64,000 bases of DNA from positions 35,972 to 99,971 of the forward strand of contig ONNQ01000005.1 in the NCBI GenBank assembly GCA_900319245.1, written 5' to 3'. Positions 17,353-25,500 of this stretch are shown piece by piece. The notes beneath the pieces are model-generated. The model had not been told where the DNA came from. It saw nothing but the letters and a program-made list of their open reading frames with translations, and searched no databases. Made by a program: the position numbers and the translations under genes. Position 1 is the stretch's first letter; the number at the start of each line of letters is the position of its first letter. Origin of the DNA: an uncultured Lachnospiraceae bacterium. Its GTDB lineage: Bacteria > Bacillota > Clostridia > Lachnospirales > Lachnospiraceae.

Positions 17353-17489
17353 TTCGAGGGTTATAATGTACCGGTTGGCGGGGATGATTCGCGGGTTATA
17401 AAACGCCGGTTGGCGGGGATAATTCGCGTGGTATGAAACACCGGTTGGGCGGAATGATTCCCGTGCTATATAATATCGTTTGGCAAGGA
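17350..17489. repeat. Four tandem 35-bp repeats
   Basis: Four head-to-tail units of exactly 35 bp start at 17350, 17385, 17420 and 17455. Each begins TGATTC (TAATTC in unit 3) and carries a central TTATAA-like core and a later CGGTTGG-like block. Divergence increases from unit 1 to unit 4. The first unit overlaps the dctP stop codon. The array runs directly into the operon terminator. Confidence 0.85.
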
Positions 17490-17527
17490 CGTCATTTCCT
17501 CTATATGAGGAGATGGCGTCCTTATTA
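17487..17527 (+). terminator. Intrinsic terminator after dctP
   Basis: A 15-bp stem (17487-17501 with 17507-17521, three G-U pairs) around the loop TATAT is followed by a T-rich tail. Overlaps the end of the 35-bp repeat array. Separates the TRAP operon from the aldolase gene. Confidence 0.85.
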
Positions 17528-17573
17528 TATTCAGAAATAGCCTTGTTTATTGCGCTTTTCTAAAACAGACCAT

Positions 17574-17579
17574 TATAAT
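17574..17579 (+). promoter_or_regulatory. Probable -10 element for the aldolase gene
   Basis: A perfect TATAAT 50 bp before the aldolase start, downstream of a strong terminator, so a promoter is expected here. No convincing -35 is present at 16-18 bp upstream, so an activator may be needed. Confidence 0.4.
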
Positions 17580-17628
17580 AGTTGTAATCATTAAACCCAC
17601 ACAAGAACACATGAAAAGGTGAACGAAT

Positions 17629-18588
17629 ATGCTTATTAATCTGAAAGAGATCCTTACAATTGCTGATCATGACAATATCGCGATCGGTGCGTTCAACACG
17701 CCGAATCTGGAATGCATCAATGCGGTAATTGATGCTGCAGAGCGGCTGAATGTTCCGGTGATCATCTCTCATGCGGAACTCCATGAAGACGTGGCTCCCC
17801 TTGCCAAGATCGGACCGGTCATGGTTCAGGCGGCCAAGGCTGCCAAAGTACCGGTGTGTGTTCATCTTGATCACTGTGAGACGCTGAGTTATATGAAGCA
17901 GGCGCTGGAGCTCGGCTTTACAGGTGTCATGTATGACGGAAGTACGCTTCCCTATGAAGAGAATCTGAAGAATACCAAGAAGGCAGTCGAAATTGCGTCC
18001 AAATATAATTGCGGCGTAGAAGCTGAACTCGGGGCAATGGCTGCACGCGAGGGAGGAGAAGTTGCGTCTGGTCAGACTGCTGTTGGTGAAGGCGTGCGGG
18101 CTGTGGCTGCCGCCGGGAAGGCTATGGCCGGTGAAGGCGGCCAGGCGACGTCCGGAAAGGCTGCTTCCGGCAAAGGCAGGCCGTTTGCTCCTACCGGGCC
18201 GGTCTACACAGATCCGGATGAAGCTGTCGAGTTCTGCAAGGAGACCCAAATCGATGCGCTTGCGCCAAGCTTCGGTACAGCACATGGCATTTATAAGAAT
18301 AAGCCGATTCTGGATTTTGAACGCGTGAAGGAAATCTCTATCAGGACAAGGCTGCCGCTCGTCATGCATGGTGGAAGCGGCGTTTCGCCGGAAGACTACC
18401 GCAAGGGCATCGAGTGCGGCCTCAGAAAGATCAATTACTACAGCTACATGGCCAAAGCCGGAACGCAGGCAGTCATCGACAAATTGCAGGAGGGAAATGT
18501 CGTTTTCTTCCATGACCTGGCGCTTGCTGCGCAGAAAGCTATGGAAGAGGACGTGGAGAAAGCCATGCGTGTATTCGCTGGATTGTAA
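17629..18588 (+). CDS. Class II fructose/tagatose-bisphosphate aldolase with a low-complexity insertion
   Basis: 319 residues against about 280-290 for the family. The core is intact: H82 in LDHCET, E131/E133 in EAELG, H219 in GTAHGIY and H247 in MHGGSG supply the zinc and substrate residues. It catalyses reversible aldol cleavage of a ketose bisphosphate in sugar catabolism. Residues ~141-190, where relatives have a short loop before YTDPDEA, are replaced by a Gly/Ala/Lys-rich, repetitive stretch (units like GEGVRAVAAAGKAMAGEGGQ). The insert is in frame and the downstream catalytic residues are preserved, so activity is plausible. Ribosome site AAAAGGTG lies before ATG 17629. Confidence 0.85.
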   Translation: MLINLKEILTIADHDNIAIGAFNTPNLECINAVIDAAERLNVPVIISHAELHEDVAPLAKIGPVMVQAAKAAKVPVCVHLDHCETLSYMKQALELGFTGVMYDGSTLPYEENLKNTKKAVEIASKYNCGVEAELGAMAAREGGEVASGQTAVGEGVRAVAAAGKAMAGEGGQATSGKAASGKGRPFAPTGPVYTDPDEAVEFCKETQIDALAPSFGTAHGIYKNKPILDFERVKEISIRTRLPLVMHGGSGVSPEDYRKGIECGLRKINYYSYMAKAGTQAVIDKLQEGNVVFFHDLALAAQKAMEEDVEKAMRVFAGL

Positions 18589-18591
18589 GTC

Positions 18592-18680
18592 AGGGGGACA
18601 GTCCGGTGACTCACTAAACGTGAGTAGCTCGCTTTTGGGTGAGCGAAGCGGCTCAAAATCAAGCGATCGTTTTCTGTAGT
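18592..18680. repeat. Possible REP-like palindromic intergenic element
   Basis: The ~100-bp gap holds nested short inverted repeats: ACTCAC/GTGAGT around 18610-18627, a GCTCGC-like hairpin, and TTTTGGGTGAGC with GCTCAAAA. It begins with GGGGGACAGTCC. A related fragment, TTCGGTGACTCAATAAG, recurs in the gap before 41044. This could be a dispersed extragenic repeat or just a transcription terminator. Confidence 0.3.
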
Positions 18681-18693
18681 AAAAGGAGACTTA

Positions 18694-19236
18694 ATGGAAG
18701 AAATCAGGATAGACATGCGCGACAAAAGCTATCAGAATGCGGCAGCCGGCTCCCGCAACGAGGAGCTGGTGTTCAAGCTCAACCACACATTGCCGACGTC
18801 ACAGGAATATAAGGACATCCTTCATGAGCTGTTCGACGGCCGCATCGGCGAGAATTCGTTCCTACATGCGCCGCTTGCCGGCGCTGCGTTCGAAAAGATC
18901 ACGATCGGCAGCGGAGTGTACATTAACGGCAATCTTTTGGCAATGGCGAGGGGCGGCATAACAATCGAAGACGATGTGCAGATAGCCGCCAACGTGCAGC
19001 TCCTGACCAATAACCATGATCTTTATGACAGGCAGGTACTCACTTGCAAGCCCATCGTGATTCGGAAAGGCGCGTGGATCGGGGCCGGCGCGACCATCCT
19101 GCCGGGCGTGACGGTCGGAAAGTACGCCATCGTTGGCGCGGCATCCGTGGTGACGCGCGATGTTGGCGACTACGAGGTTGTAGTCGGCAATCCCGCCCGA
19201 CAGGTCAGAAAGTTGGACGCGGAGAGGTTTGAGTGA
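18694..19236 (+). CDS. Hexapeptide-repeat sugar O-acetyltransferase
   Basis: 180 residues. Left-handed β-helix hexapeptide repeats run from about residue 65 to 160 (ITIEDDVQIAANVQ, IVIRKGAWIGAGATILPGVTVGKYAIVGAASVV). The catalytic-type histidine is in the TNNHDLYD loop, and the usual GNPARQVRK ending is present. Such enzymes transfer acetyl from acetyl-CoA to a sugar or maltose-like acceptor; the acceptor is not predictable. AAAAGGAG precedes ATG 18694. Confidence 0.85.
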   Translation: MEEIRIDMRDKSYQNAAAGSRNEELVFKLNHTLPTSQEYKDILHELFDGRIGENSFLHAPLAGAAFEKITIGSGVYINGNLLAMARGGITIEDDVQIAANVQLLTNNHDLYDRQVLTCKPIVIRKGAWIGAGATILPGVTVGKYAIVGAASVVTRDVGDYEVVVGNPARQVRKLDAERFE

Positions 19237-19244
19237 AATAGTAG

Positions 19245-19340
19245 AAATAGACACAGAAATAGCCGCCCCAGTCTGACAAACTAAGCGGCTATTTCGTAGC
19301 TTATTAATCGGACTAACCGTCTATCGGCAGTACATTTTCT
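19245..19340 (-). ncRNA. Orphan type I antitoxin-like antisense RNA locus
   Basis: This ~135-bp segment matches the 3' part of the type I toxin locus at 20155-20370: same ACACAGAAA block, same stop-codon hairpin, same ...CGGCAG(T/C)ACATTTTCT block and same minus-strand promoter. The hairpin stem has two compensated changes relative to the other copy (AG/CT versus GA/TC). Both versions retain a stop-like triplet (TAG versus TGA). The toxin reading frame upstream is missing; the acyltransferase gene ends there instead. Predicted transcript from ~19340 leftward. The hairpin may also terminate the acyltransferase mRNA. Confidence 0.6.
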
Positions 19341-19346
19341 TATTCA

Positions 19347-19375
19347 AATATAGCATTATACAAGAAAAGTGTCAA
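19347..19375 (-). promoter_or_regulatory. Antisense RNA promoter (orphan copy)
   Basis: On the - strand, TTGACA (19375-19370) and TATATT (19352-19347) are 17 bp apart. The same pair with identical spacing is present in the intact locus at 20370-20342. Confidence 0.65.
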
Positions 19376-19423
19376 TTTGGCCGCAGATTGCGCTATTCGA
19401 CATAAGCCTGAAGGGACGTGAAG

Positions 19424-19963
19424 ATGATGGGGCGATTTGCAAATATACTGATCATCATACTGGAGATTCTGGGGCTTCGAGTCAGCATCGGTGATCGCAA
19501 ATGGAAGATTTTTGCGTATTATACACAGATCTCAAATCTGATCACGATTGCATCTTCGATCGTATATGTATTCGCGGGAGGGCCGGCCTGGCTGCGATAT
19601 ACGAGCGCCTGCATGCTGACGATGACATTTGCGGTCACACTTTTCATCCTGGTACCTTTTGGTGGCGGATTCCGAAGACTCATGTTATCGGGAAACGGGC
19701 TGTATCATCATACGCTGTGTCCGGTGTTGTCAGTTATTTCCTATATATTATGGGAAGGCCATTCGTCAGCATGGATGATTCCGGTGGCGATCACATTTGT
19801 GTATGGGATCGTAATGATGTATATGAATTACAGAGAGTGGTTCGATGGGCCATATCCGTTTTTCAGGGTGAACCATCAAAGCAGACTGGCGACGGTATTC
19901 TGGATAGCGGCGCTGACAGGAATAATCACGGTGATTTCGCTGGTTATGCGTTGGATCGCGTGA
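19424..19963 (+). CDS. Pr6Pr-like membrane protein
   Basis: About 179 residues with five or six membrane spans. Features recalling the Pr6Pr family are the YYTQISNLITIASSI segment near the N-terminus, a conserved LYHHTLCPVLS histidine pair and the DGPYPFFRV motif. Function unknown. Two starts are possible, ATG 19418 (MKMMGR) and ATG 19424; the GAAGGGACGTGAAG stretch suits the second slightly better. It sits between the orphan antitoxin RNA and the intact toxin locus. Confidence 0.65.
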   Translation: MMGRFANILIIILEILGLRVSIGDRKWKIFAYYTQISNLITIASSIVYVFAGGPAWLRYTSACMLTMTFAVTLFILVPFGGGFRRLMLSGNGLYHHTLCPVLSVISYILWEGHSSAWMIPVAITFVYGIVMMYMNYREWFDGPYPFFRVNHQSRLATVFWIAALTGIITVISLVMRWIA

Positions 19964-20014
19964 AGAACAGCTGGTGTTTTATATGAGATATTGATTTACG
20001 GTGTTATATCCGCT

Positions 20015-20044
20015 TTGCCATATATGGAGCACAGAGATTATAAT
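20015..20044 (+). promoter_or_regulatory. Toxin mRNA promoter
   Basis: TTGCCA at 20015-20020 and a perfect TATAAT at 20039-20044, 18 bp apart, give a ~105-nt leader before the toxin start. Confidence 0.6.
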
Positions 20045-20075
20045 AATGAAGTGCTGCCAATAACGGTAGGCGGTT

Positions 20076-20146
20076 AGCCCTCTACGGAGGGACTGTGACC
20101 CTCCGATTACATAGAAACCCACTTGGGAATCTGAAGAAAAGGAGGG
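20076..20146 (+). promoter_or_regulatory. Toxin mRNA leader with ribosome-site-masking structure
   Basis: The leader holds AGCCCTC (about 20077) that is fully complementary to GAGGGCT of the toxin ribosome site (about 20142). Two mutually exclusive hairpins also use the same CCCTC/GGAGGG blocks (CCCTC-TACG-GAGGG and GGAGGG-ACTGTGA-CCCTCC). Such alternation is usual for type I toxin mRNAs that are made in an untranslatable form. Pairing was judged by eye. Confidence 0.5.
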
Positions 20147-20154
20147 CTGAACCA

Positions 20155-20256
20155 ATGGAAGTGGTCGGAGTAATTATTGGTGTGCTCAGTATGTGCGCAA
20201 CCTTTTTTGCTATCGGTTACCAGATTGGTAAGGATAGTAGTAATACACAGAAATGA
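20155..20256 (+). CDS. Small hydrophobic type I toxin (putative holin-like toxin)
   Basis: A 33-residue peptide: MEVVGVIIGVLSM, a single hydrophobic span to about residue 22, then the polar end YQIGKDSSNTQK. This is the layout of Firmicutes TxpA/BsrG-like and 'putative holin-like' toxins that insert in the membrane. A strong ribosome site (AAGGAGGG) precedes ATG 20155. The stop codon lies inside a hairpin (20254-20284), and a convergent minus-strand promoter sits 90 bp downstream, so an antisense antitoxin RNA would overlap the 3' end of the mRNA. Confidence 0.75.
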   Translation: MEVVGVIIGVLSMCATFFAIGYQIGKDSSNTQK

Positions 20257-20335
20257 CCGCCCCTCCAGCCAAGGTTAGCGGTCATTTCACATGACTTATA
20301 ATTCGGGCTGACCGTCAACCGGCAGCACATTTTCT
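20240..20335 (-). ncRNA. Type I antitoxin antisense RNA
   Basis: Predicted from the minus-strand promoter at 20370-20342 running left toward the 3' end of the toxin gene. It contains the hairpin GCTG-A-CCG/CGG-CAGC region (about 20306-20328) and the bidirectional TGACCGC/GCGGTCA stem (20254-20284), which can terminate it. Pairing with the toxin mRNA 3' end is expected by analogy to txpA/ratA. Ends are approximate. Confidence 0.6.
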
Positions 20336-20341
20336 AATTCG

Positions 20342-20370
20342 AATATAGCATTATGCAAGTGAAGTGTCAA
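20342..20370 (-). promoter_or_regulatory. Antitoxin RNA promoter
   Basis: On the - strand, TTGACA (20370-20365), a 17-bp spacer and TATATT (20347-20342). Same elements as in the orphan copy ~1 kb upstream. Confidence 0.7.
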
Positions 20371-20396
20371 TTCATGCAGATAAGGAGGCCGGCATT

Positions 20397-20891
20397 ATGA
20401 CCGCTCAAGGAAAGGATATTAATATGAAAACTTTAGTAGCATATTTCAGTGCAGAGAGCGGTAGGACCGCGAGTTTGGCGGAGAAAATGGCGGCGGCGAT
20501 CGGGGCAGACCTGTTCGAGATCAAGCCTGAGAAGCCGTATTCAGCTGCGGATCTCAACTACATGAATCCTGTCTCACGCTGCAATCGAGAATTTTTTGCC
20601 AAAAAACAGGTGCCCGTCTCAGGCAAAATCCAGAACTTCGAGTATTATGACCTCGTCCTGATCGGCTTCCCGATCTGGTACGGTTGCGCACCGCTTGTGG
20701 TGAACACTTTCTGCGCCGGATACGATTGGACCGGGAAGAAAGTTGCAGCCTTTGCAACCTCCGGCGGCAGCGGAATCGGCAAAACATCAGCCAAGCTGGC
20801 ACCTTACGTAAAAGGCGCAGACGTCCTTGACGCGCGCCTCCTGAACGGTGCCGGAACGGATGAAATCAAAGCGTGGGTTGAGAGCTTGTGA
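20397..20891 (+). CDS. Flavodoxin-family protein
   Basis: 164 residues from ATG 20397, which has AAGGAGG 8 bp upstream; the in-frame ATG 20424 (MKTLVAYFSAESG) is where most homologues would begin and has its own AAGGATA. The FMN-phosphate loop is FSAESGRTASLAEK, and the later FPIWYGCAPLVVNTF and FATSGGSGIGKT segments match the flavin-contacting loops. Likely a low-potential electron carrier or FMN-dependent reductase. The gene starts just beyond the antitoxin promoter. Confidence 0.85.
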   Translation: MTAQGKDINMKTLVAYFSAESGRTASLAEKMAAAIGADLFEIKPEKPYSAADLNYMNPVSRCNREFFAKKQVPVSGKIQNFEYYDLVLIGFPIWYGCAPLVVNTFCAGYDWTGKKVAAFATSGGSGIGKTSAKLAPYVKGADVLDARLLNGAGTDEIKAWVESL

Positions 20892-21416
20892 TCAACGACA
20901 AGACTGACATTTGTAAATCTGTTGGACGCAGCCCCGCTATTTACAGCTTGCTGGTAATTCAATGAGCTGATTATTGCCGGCAAGTCCCCAATTTAAGCTT
21001 GCTATTGAATTGATGAGCTGATTATTGCCGGCAAATTCAACGATATTTCGTTAAGCGTATTTTGTTGGGCATAGAAGCTTGCTTATTGCAAAATAGTTCC
21101 CAAGCAAAACTTGCTAAAGGCCATGCGATACGTGATATCGCGTATGATGTGATCAATATTTTGATCAGGCGCTTAGAAATTGGGCACAGGAGAGCGAAGA
21201 AACCTTGTTATGCCTAATTGAGTGTATTCAATTCTGATAATTGCTCGAAACCGTTGGAACTTTTTGGAAAAATCTTCTTGCTGTACCCAACCGCTAACGA
21301 AGAAGCCGAAACCGAGCAGCACCAGCGGCAAAAAGCCAAGAAAAAGATGAAACCACAGCATATCGACATCAAGAAAAAAGATAGTTTGTTAAGAAAAACT
21401 TCAGGAGGCTGACGCC
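20892..21416. other. 525-bp non-coding gap upstream of the GTPase-STAND-SIR2 cluster
   Basis: AT-rich with no convincing gene. It holds a 38-bp direct repeat (20946-20983 and 20997-21034) ending in the palindrome TTGCCGGCAA. A third AGCTTGCT element occurs near 21076, and an inverted repeat TGATCA-n5-TTGATCA near 21150-21168. A 64-codon frame (21218-21412) ends just before the GTPase start, but it lacks a ribosome site and has a low-complexity lysine-rich tail. Confidence 0.6.
20946..21034. repeat. Two 38-bp direct repeats with palindromic end
   Basis: Units at 20946-20983 and 20997-21034 share GCTTGCT at the left and TGAGCTGATTATTGCCGGCAA at the right, with a few changes between. Start-to-start distance is 51 bp. 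Could be a regulator-binding array or structured RNA for the downstream cluster. Confidence 0.6.
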
Positions 21417-22589
21417 ATGACTGACAAAGCGAATATTCTTGTTCTGGGGACTTCCGGCTCAGGCAAGTCGACGTTGATCAACGCCGTGATCGGCAAGGAA
21501 GTTGCCAAAGTCAGCAACGGCAGGAAAGGGACCGAGAAGCTGGAGGTCTATGAGTCCGATGAGCTGAATCTAAGGCTGATCGACAGCAAGGGATTTGGGA
21601 ACAAATTCTGGGATACGCAGAAAACGGTCAGAGATATGAGCAAGTGGATGAGGGCTGGCCTCAAGGGCGACAGGCCTAGGATCCACATGCTTTGGTTCTG
21701 CGTGGACGCGACGTCCGAGCAGTTATCCACCAGGACGATCAGGACCGTGGAATATGTCAAGAGTGAATGGAAAGACATTCCCGTTATCGTTGTGCTGACC
21801 AAGTCTTTCTTCCCCGATGAAGATCAGAAGCACATTAAGATGGTTGAAGATGCTTTTCGCAAGGCTGCCCCGAACAATTGGCTGCCTTTAGGAAACAAAG
21901 TGCTTCCTGAGGAAAACAAGGGGATGCCTGTCGCTATTATTCCTGTTTTGGCAAAGCCGCCTAAGAGCATGCCTGATGTGCCGCGCGGGATCGAGGAGCT
22001 GATCAAGGCGACGGAGGAAAATCTCGACGCGGCCGTCAAGGATTCGGAGGAGGCCGTGTACCGTTATGAGCTCAAGCGCAAGCGGATGAACGCGCATGCG
22101 CTGACGGCGCTAGCAACTTCTTCGGCAGCTGTGGTCGGGGCGGTCCCGATCAACCTGCCGGATTCGGTCGTGCTCTCCACGATGGAAACCGCTCTGATTT
22201 CAAGCATTGCCAAAATATACAACCTCGACAAGAAGGACGACCGCATGCAGAAGGTCATGGCAAGAATCATCGAAGCAGGCGCGGTGAGCATGACGGCGAA
22301 GATGGCCTTGAACCAGCTCAAGATGATTCCGGGCGTCGCCAATATCGCGGCAGATGTCCTGAACGCCGTGGTCGCGGGCGCGATCGTGTTCGGAATCGGC
22401 GAGGCCTCCGGCGTCATCATGGAAAAGGTCTACCTGGGCGAGATCGACGAGGAGAATCTCGACTGGATCAATAAGATTGTGAACGGCAAGATGGGAAGCG
22501 TGGTCGGCCAGGTGGTCCGGATGGTCGCCTCCAACAATGGCAAGATCAACATCAAAGAGATTATCGAGTCGCTGGTGAAGAGGACTTGA
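21417..22589 (+). CDS. P-loop GTPase with C-terminal hydrophobic DUF697-like domain
   Basis: 390 residues. G1 loop G11-T-S-G-S-G-K-S-T19, a switch-II D-S-K-G (position ~57-60) in place of DxxG, and TKSF where TKxD is usual. After ~residue 225 comes a glycine/alanine-rich amphipathic domain (ATSSAAVVGAVPINLPDS..., GVANIAADVLNAVVAGAIVFGIG) like the DUF697 region of membrane-associated GTPases. AGGAGG precedes ATG 21417. Its stop is 2 bp from the start of the STAND ATPase, which implies coupled translation and a shared function, perhaps as a regulatory or membrane-acting partner. Confidence 0.75.
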   Translation: MTDKANILVLGTSGSGKSTLINAVIGKEVAKVSNGRKGTEKLEVYESDELNLRLIDSKGFGNKFWDTQKTVRDMSKWMRAGLKGDRPRIHMLWFCVDATSEQLSTRTIRTVEYVKSEWKDIPVIVVLTKSFFPDEDQKHIKMVEDAFRKAAPNNWLPLGNKVLPEENKGMPVAIIPVLAKPPKSMPDVPRGIEELIKATEENLDAAVKDSEEAVYRYELKRKRMNAHALTALATSSAAVVGAVPINLPDSVVLSTMETALISSIAKIYNLDKKDDRMQKVMARIIEAGAVSMTAKMALNQLKMIPGVANIAADVLNAVVAGAIVFGIGEASGVIMEKVYLGEIDEENLDWINKIVNGKMGSVVGQVVRMVASNNGKINIKEIIESLVKRT

Positions 22590-22591
22590 GT

Positions 22592-25500
22592 ATGTACAAG
22601 ATTTTAGACTGGGCGAAATTTGCATACAGATTCAGCGGGAGTCTGCAGGCGGCCTTTGAGACGATGGCTTACCATATGTTCTGCCGCGAGTTTGACATCA
22701 CGAAAGGGCTTCCGGCTGTCTACAACCAGAAGTTTATAGAGACGGAGCCTTATGTTGGGACAGACGGGACAATAGCTGGTTTTCAGGCCAAATACTATGA
22801 AACAACATCTATTACCGCAGGTCAGAAAGATGATCTTATCAAAGCAGTAAGGGGTGCGGCAGCCACCTATGAGGGGATCAATACTCTCTACTTCTATGTA
22901 AGCAAAGAGTTTGCAGGCAGTTCTTCGGCGGGCGTCTCTAAGAGCCGCGCGCAGGCAGAAATTGAAGAAGCAGCTTCAGAGCTTGGGATCAGAATTGAAT
23001 GGGTATTGCCGTCACAGATGGAGATCATTCTCAATCGTCCCGATCACGCGGATATTCTGGAGTATTTCTTTGGAGATGAGACGGACGACAAACTGCTGAA
23101 AGAAATTGCCGCGGTCCGCAAAATGAGGGAGATACTCCTTCAGCAGCGGAATGATCATCCGAGCTTTCGGCTACTCGCAAACGGTCTGCAGTCTCCTTAC
23201 ACAAGTGCTGCGAAGAACCTTTTCCCCAAGGGAATCAAACCAGCGGAGCGGTTCATGGTCTACAAGGATGAGGAGGATCGGGAGTCGATGCCTGTGCAGG
23301 TGGCAGATTTAATCGCAGCGAGCTGGACGAACGGCCGTGGCGGCAGTTCGCAGTCGCAAGGTGCAAGAGGTGCAGGCAAAATTGGCTGCAACCGCCATCT
23401 GCAAATTCAGGGCGTGGGCGGAATTGGCAAAACAGTGTTGCTTCTGTCTCTTACAACCGAACCGGGGTATCTTCCCCATGACGTGCCCTCCGTCTACATT
23501 CCTATGTATGAACTCAATGATTACGATGGCGAAAACGTCATCATGCAGTATCTGGACAATCTCTTTGACAGGGATACTGTCAATGTGATCGATGCTCTTT
23601 CCAAGAAGCCCTGGGATGATGGGCCAAGCCTTCTTTTGCTGCTGGACGGCTTCAATGAGTTGGCTCTCAGGCAGAAACAGGCGCTGATCTGGCGTGACAT
23701 CAGCAGGTGGGCGGCGAGGAGAGGCGTGCAGATCATCACTACGTCGCGCGCCTATTCGGGCAGTACAATGAACCGCTTCATGCCGGTAACCCTGCAGGAG
23801 CTCGATGAAGACACGATCATCCGTTACTTGTCGGATTATAACAGGGAACACCACACATCTGTAGCGGTGCCCGCGAAAGGGGACCGTCTGCTTCGTTTGC
23901 TCACAATTCCGCTGATGCTGACTCTCTATATTCAGGTGGAGGAGATCCGCGCTTCGGAGAGTGAGTATCCCTATCTTGCGTTTAGGAGCAGCTTCAACGC
24001 CGGAACACTGATCAGCAATTATATCCAGAAAGAAATCTACAATTACGCGTCTTATATCAGCGACAGTGCGAAAACGATCGAGATCAGCGGATTTGTGTTC
24101 ATTATGACTGCTATCGTTCCTTATCTTATGTATGAGATGGAGCGCGACAGTCTGTTTGCTGTAGATGAAATGTACCTGCGTCAAAAGATTGATGAAGCGC
24201 TGCAGTATTTTGGCAACAAGCCTTACTGCATCCCTTCGCAGGTCTATTCAGCAGCAAACTATGAGCAGGAGGACTTCGATTGGCTTGGGAGCGATGAGAT
24301 CTTCGAGCAGTTGACGCGGAAAAGCGGCGTCCTGGTTCGCACAGCCGGTCCGGACGGTACATCCAAATACCGACCCATGCACCAGGATTTCCGCGACGGC
24401 CTAGCGGCGCTGTTTCTGTGCAGCATTGGTCAGGGGCATATTTCCAACAAGACTGAGCTTCCACCGGAGTACAGAATCTCACTCGGAAGCTTTGTTGTGC
24501 GATTCATGGGCGAAGTCCTGCAGCCGGATGAAGTGCAAAAGCTATGGGAGATGAACCGTTCCTACGAGCCGACAAATGCTAACAGCACGAGGCTTCTTAT
24601 GGACCTCATTGGGCAGCAGAGGGGACGCGACTATACAGACGTGGATTTTAGCGGGATGGATTTGAGTGAGATCTCCCTGTACCCTTACTTATCCGGTTGG
24701 GCATCTGGCGGAAGGCTGCTGTGCAGCGGCAGGAAAGCGTTCGCGGGAGCACGTATTTCCGAGGCTACATTTCTTCCGCAGGGGCATTCAAGAAGTATTA
24801 AAACAATTGTGATCAGCCCTGACGGCCGGTGGATGGCAAGCGGAGCCTATGAGGAGGATATTCGAGTCTGGGATTTGGAGAATGGTACTTTCCAGCGTGC
24901 GTTGAAAGGTCACAATAGCTGGATCAATGCGCTTGCAGTGAGTTTGGATGGCCGCTTTCTTGTGAGCGGTTCCGAGGATCATACTGGGCGGATCTGGGAT
25001 ATGAGGCGCGGCGAGAGCGGAGCGTGCTCAAGCATTCTGCATGGCCACACCGGAAGTATCAAGTCACTTGCGATCAGTCCCGACGTACGTCTTGTCGCCA
25101 GCGGTTCTTCCGACGGAACGATCCGCATCTGGGATATAGAAGACGGGAGGTTGCTGCATATTCTGCAGGGACACAACGATCAAGTCAACGCTGTGGCTTT
25201 CAGTCATGACGGACATCTGATTGTGAGCGGATCTGAGGATCGGACTGTGCGGGTCTGGGATGTCGGGGACAACTCGGGCACCAGCCGCGGTAAGTGCCTG
25301 CATACACTGCAAGGGCATGAAGGCGGAGTGAATTCGCTGGTGGTCAGTCCTGTAGGCAATCTCGTGGTGAGCGGATCTTCGGACAACAAGATCATGATCT
25401 GGAACATTAAAGATGGAACCTGTATGCGCACATTGGAGGGGCACACGAACTGGATCAATGTTTTGGCAATGAGTGCGGATGGGAAGAGGCTGGTGAGCGG

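Noticed and set aside
17350-17489. 35-bp repeats considered as an integron or replication iteron array
   Set aside because: No integrase or replication gene nearby and the repeats overlap a stop codon and a terminator.
20946-21034. Direct repeats considered as a CRISPR array
   Set aside because: Only two units, 13-bp spacing, no cas genes.
21218-21412. A 64-codon frame directly before the GTPase gene
   Set aside because: No ribosome site, odd lysine-rich end, and the opposite strand carries an equally open frame; left as non-coding.
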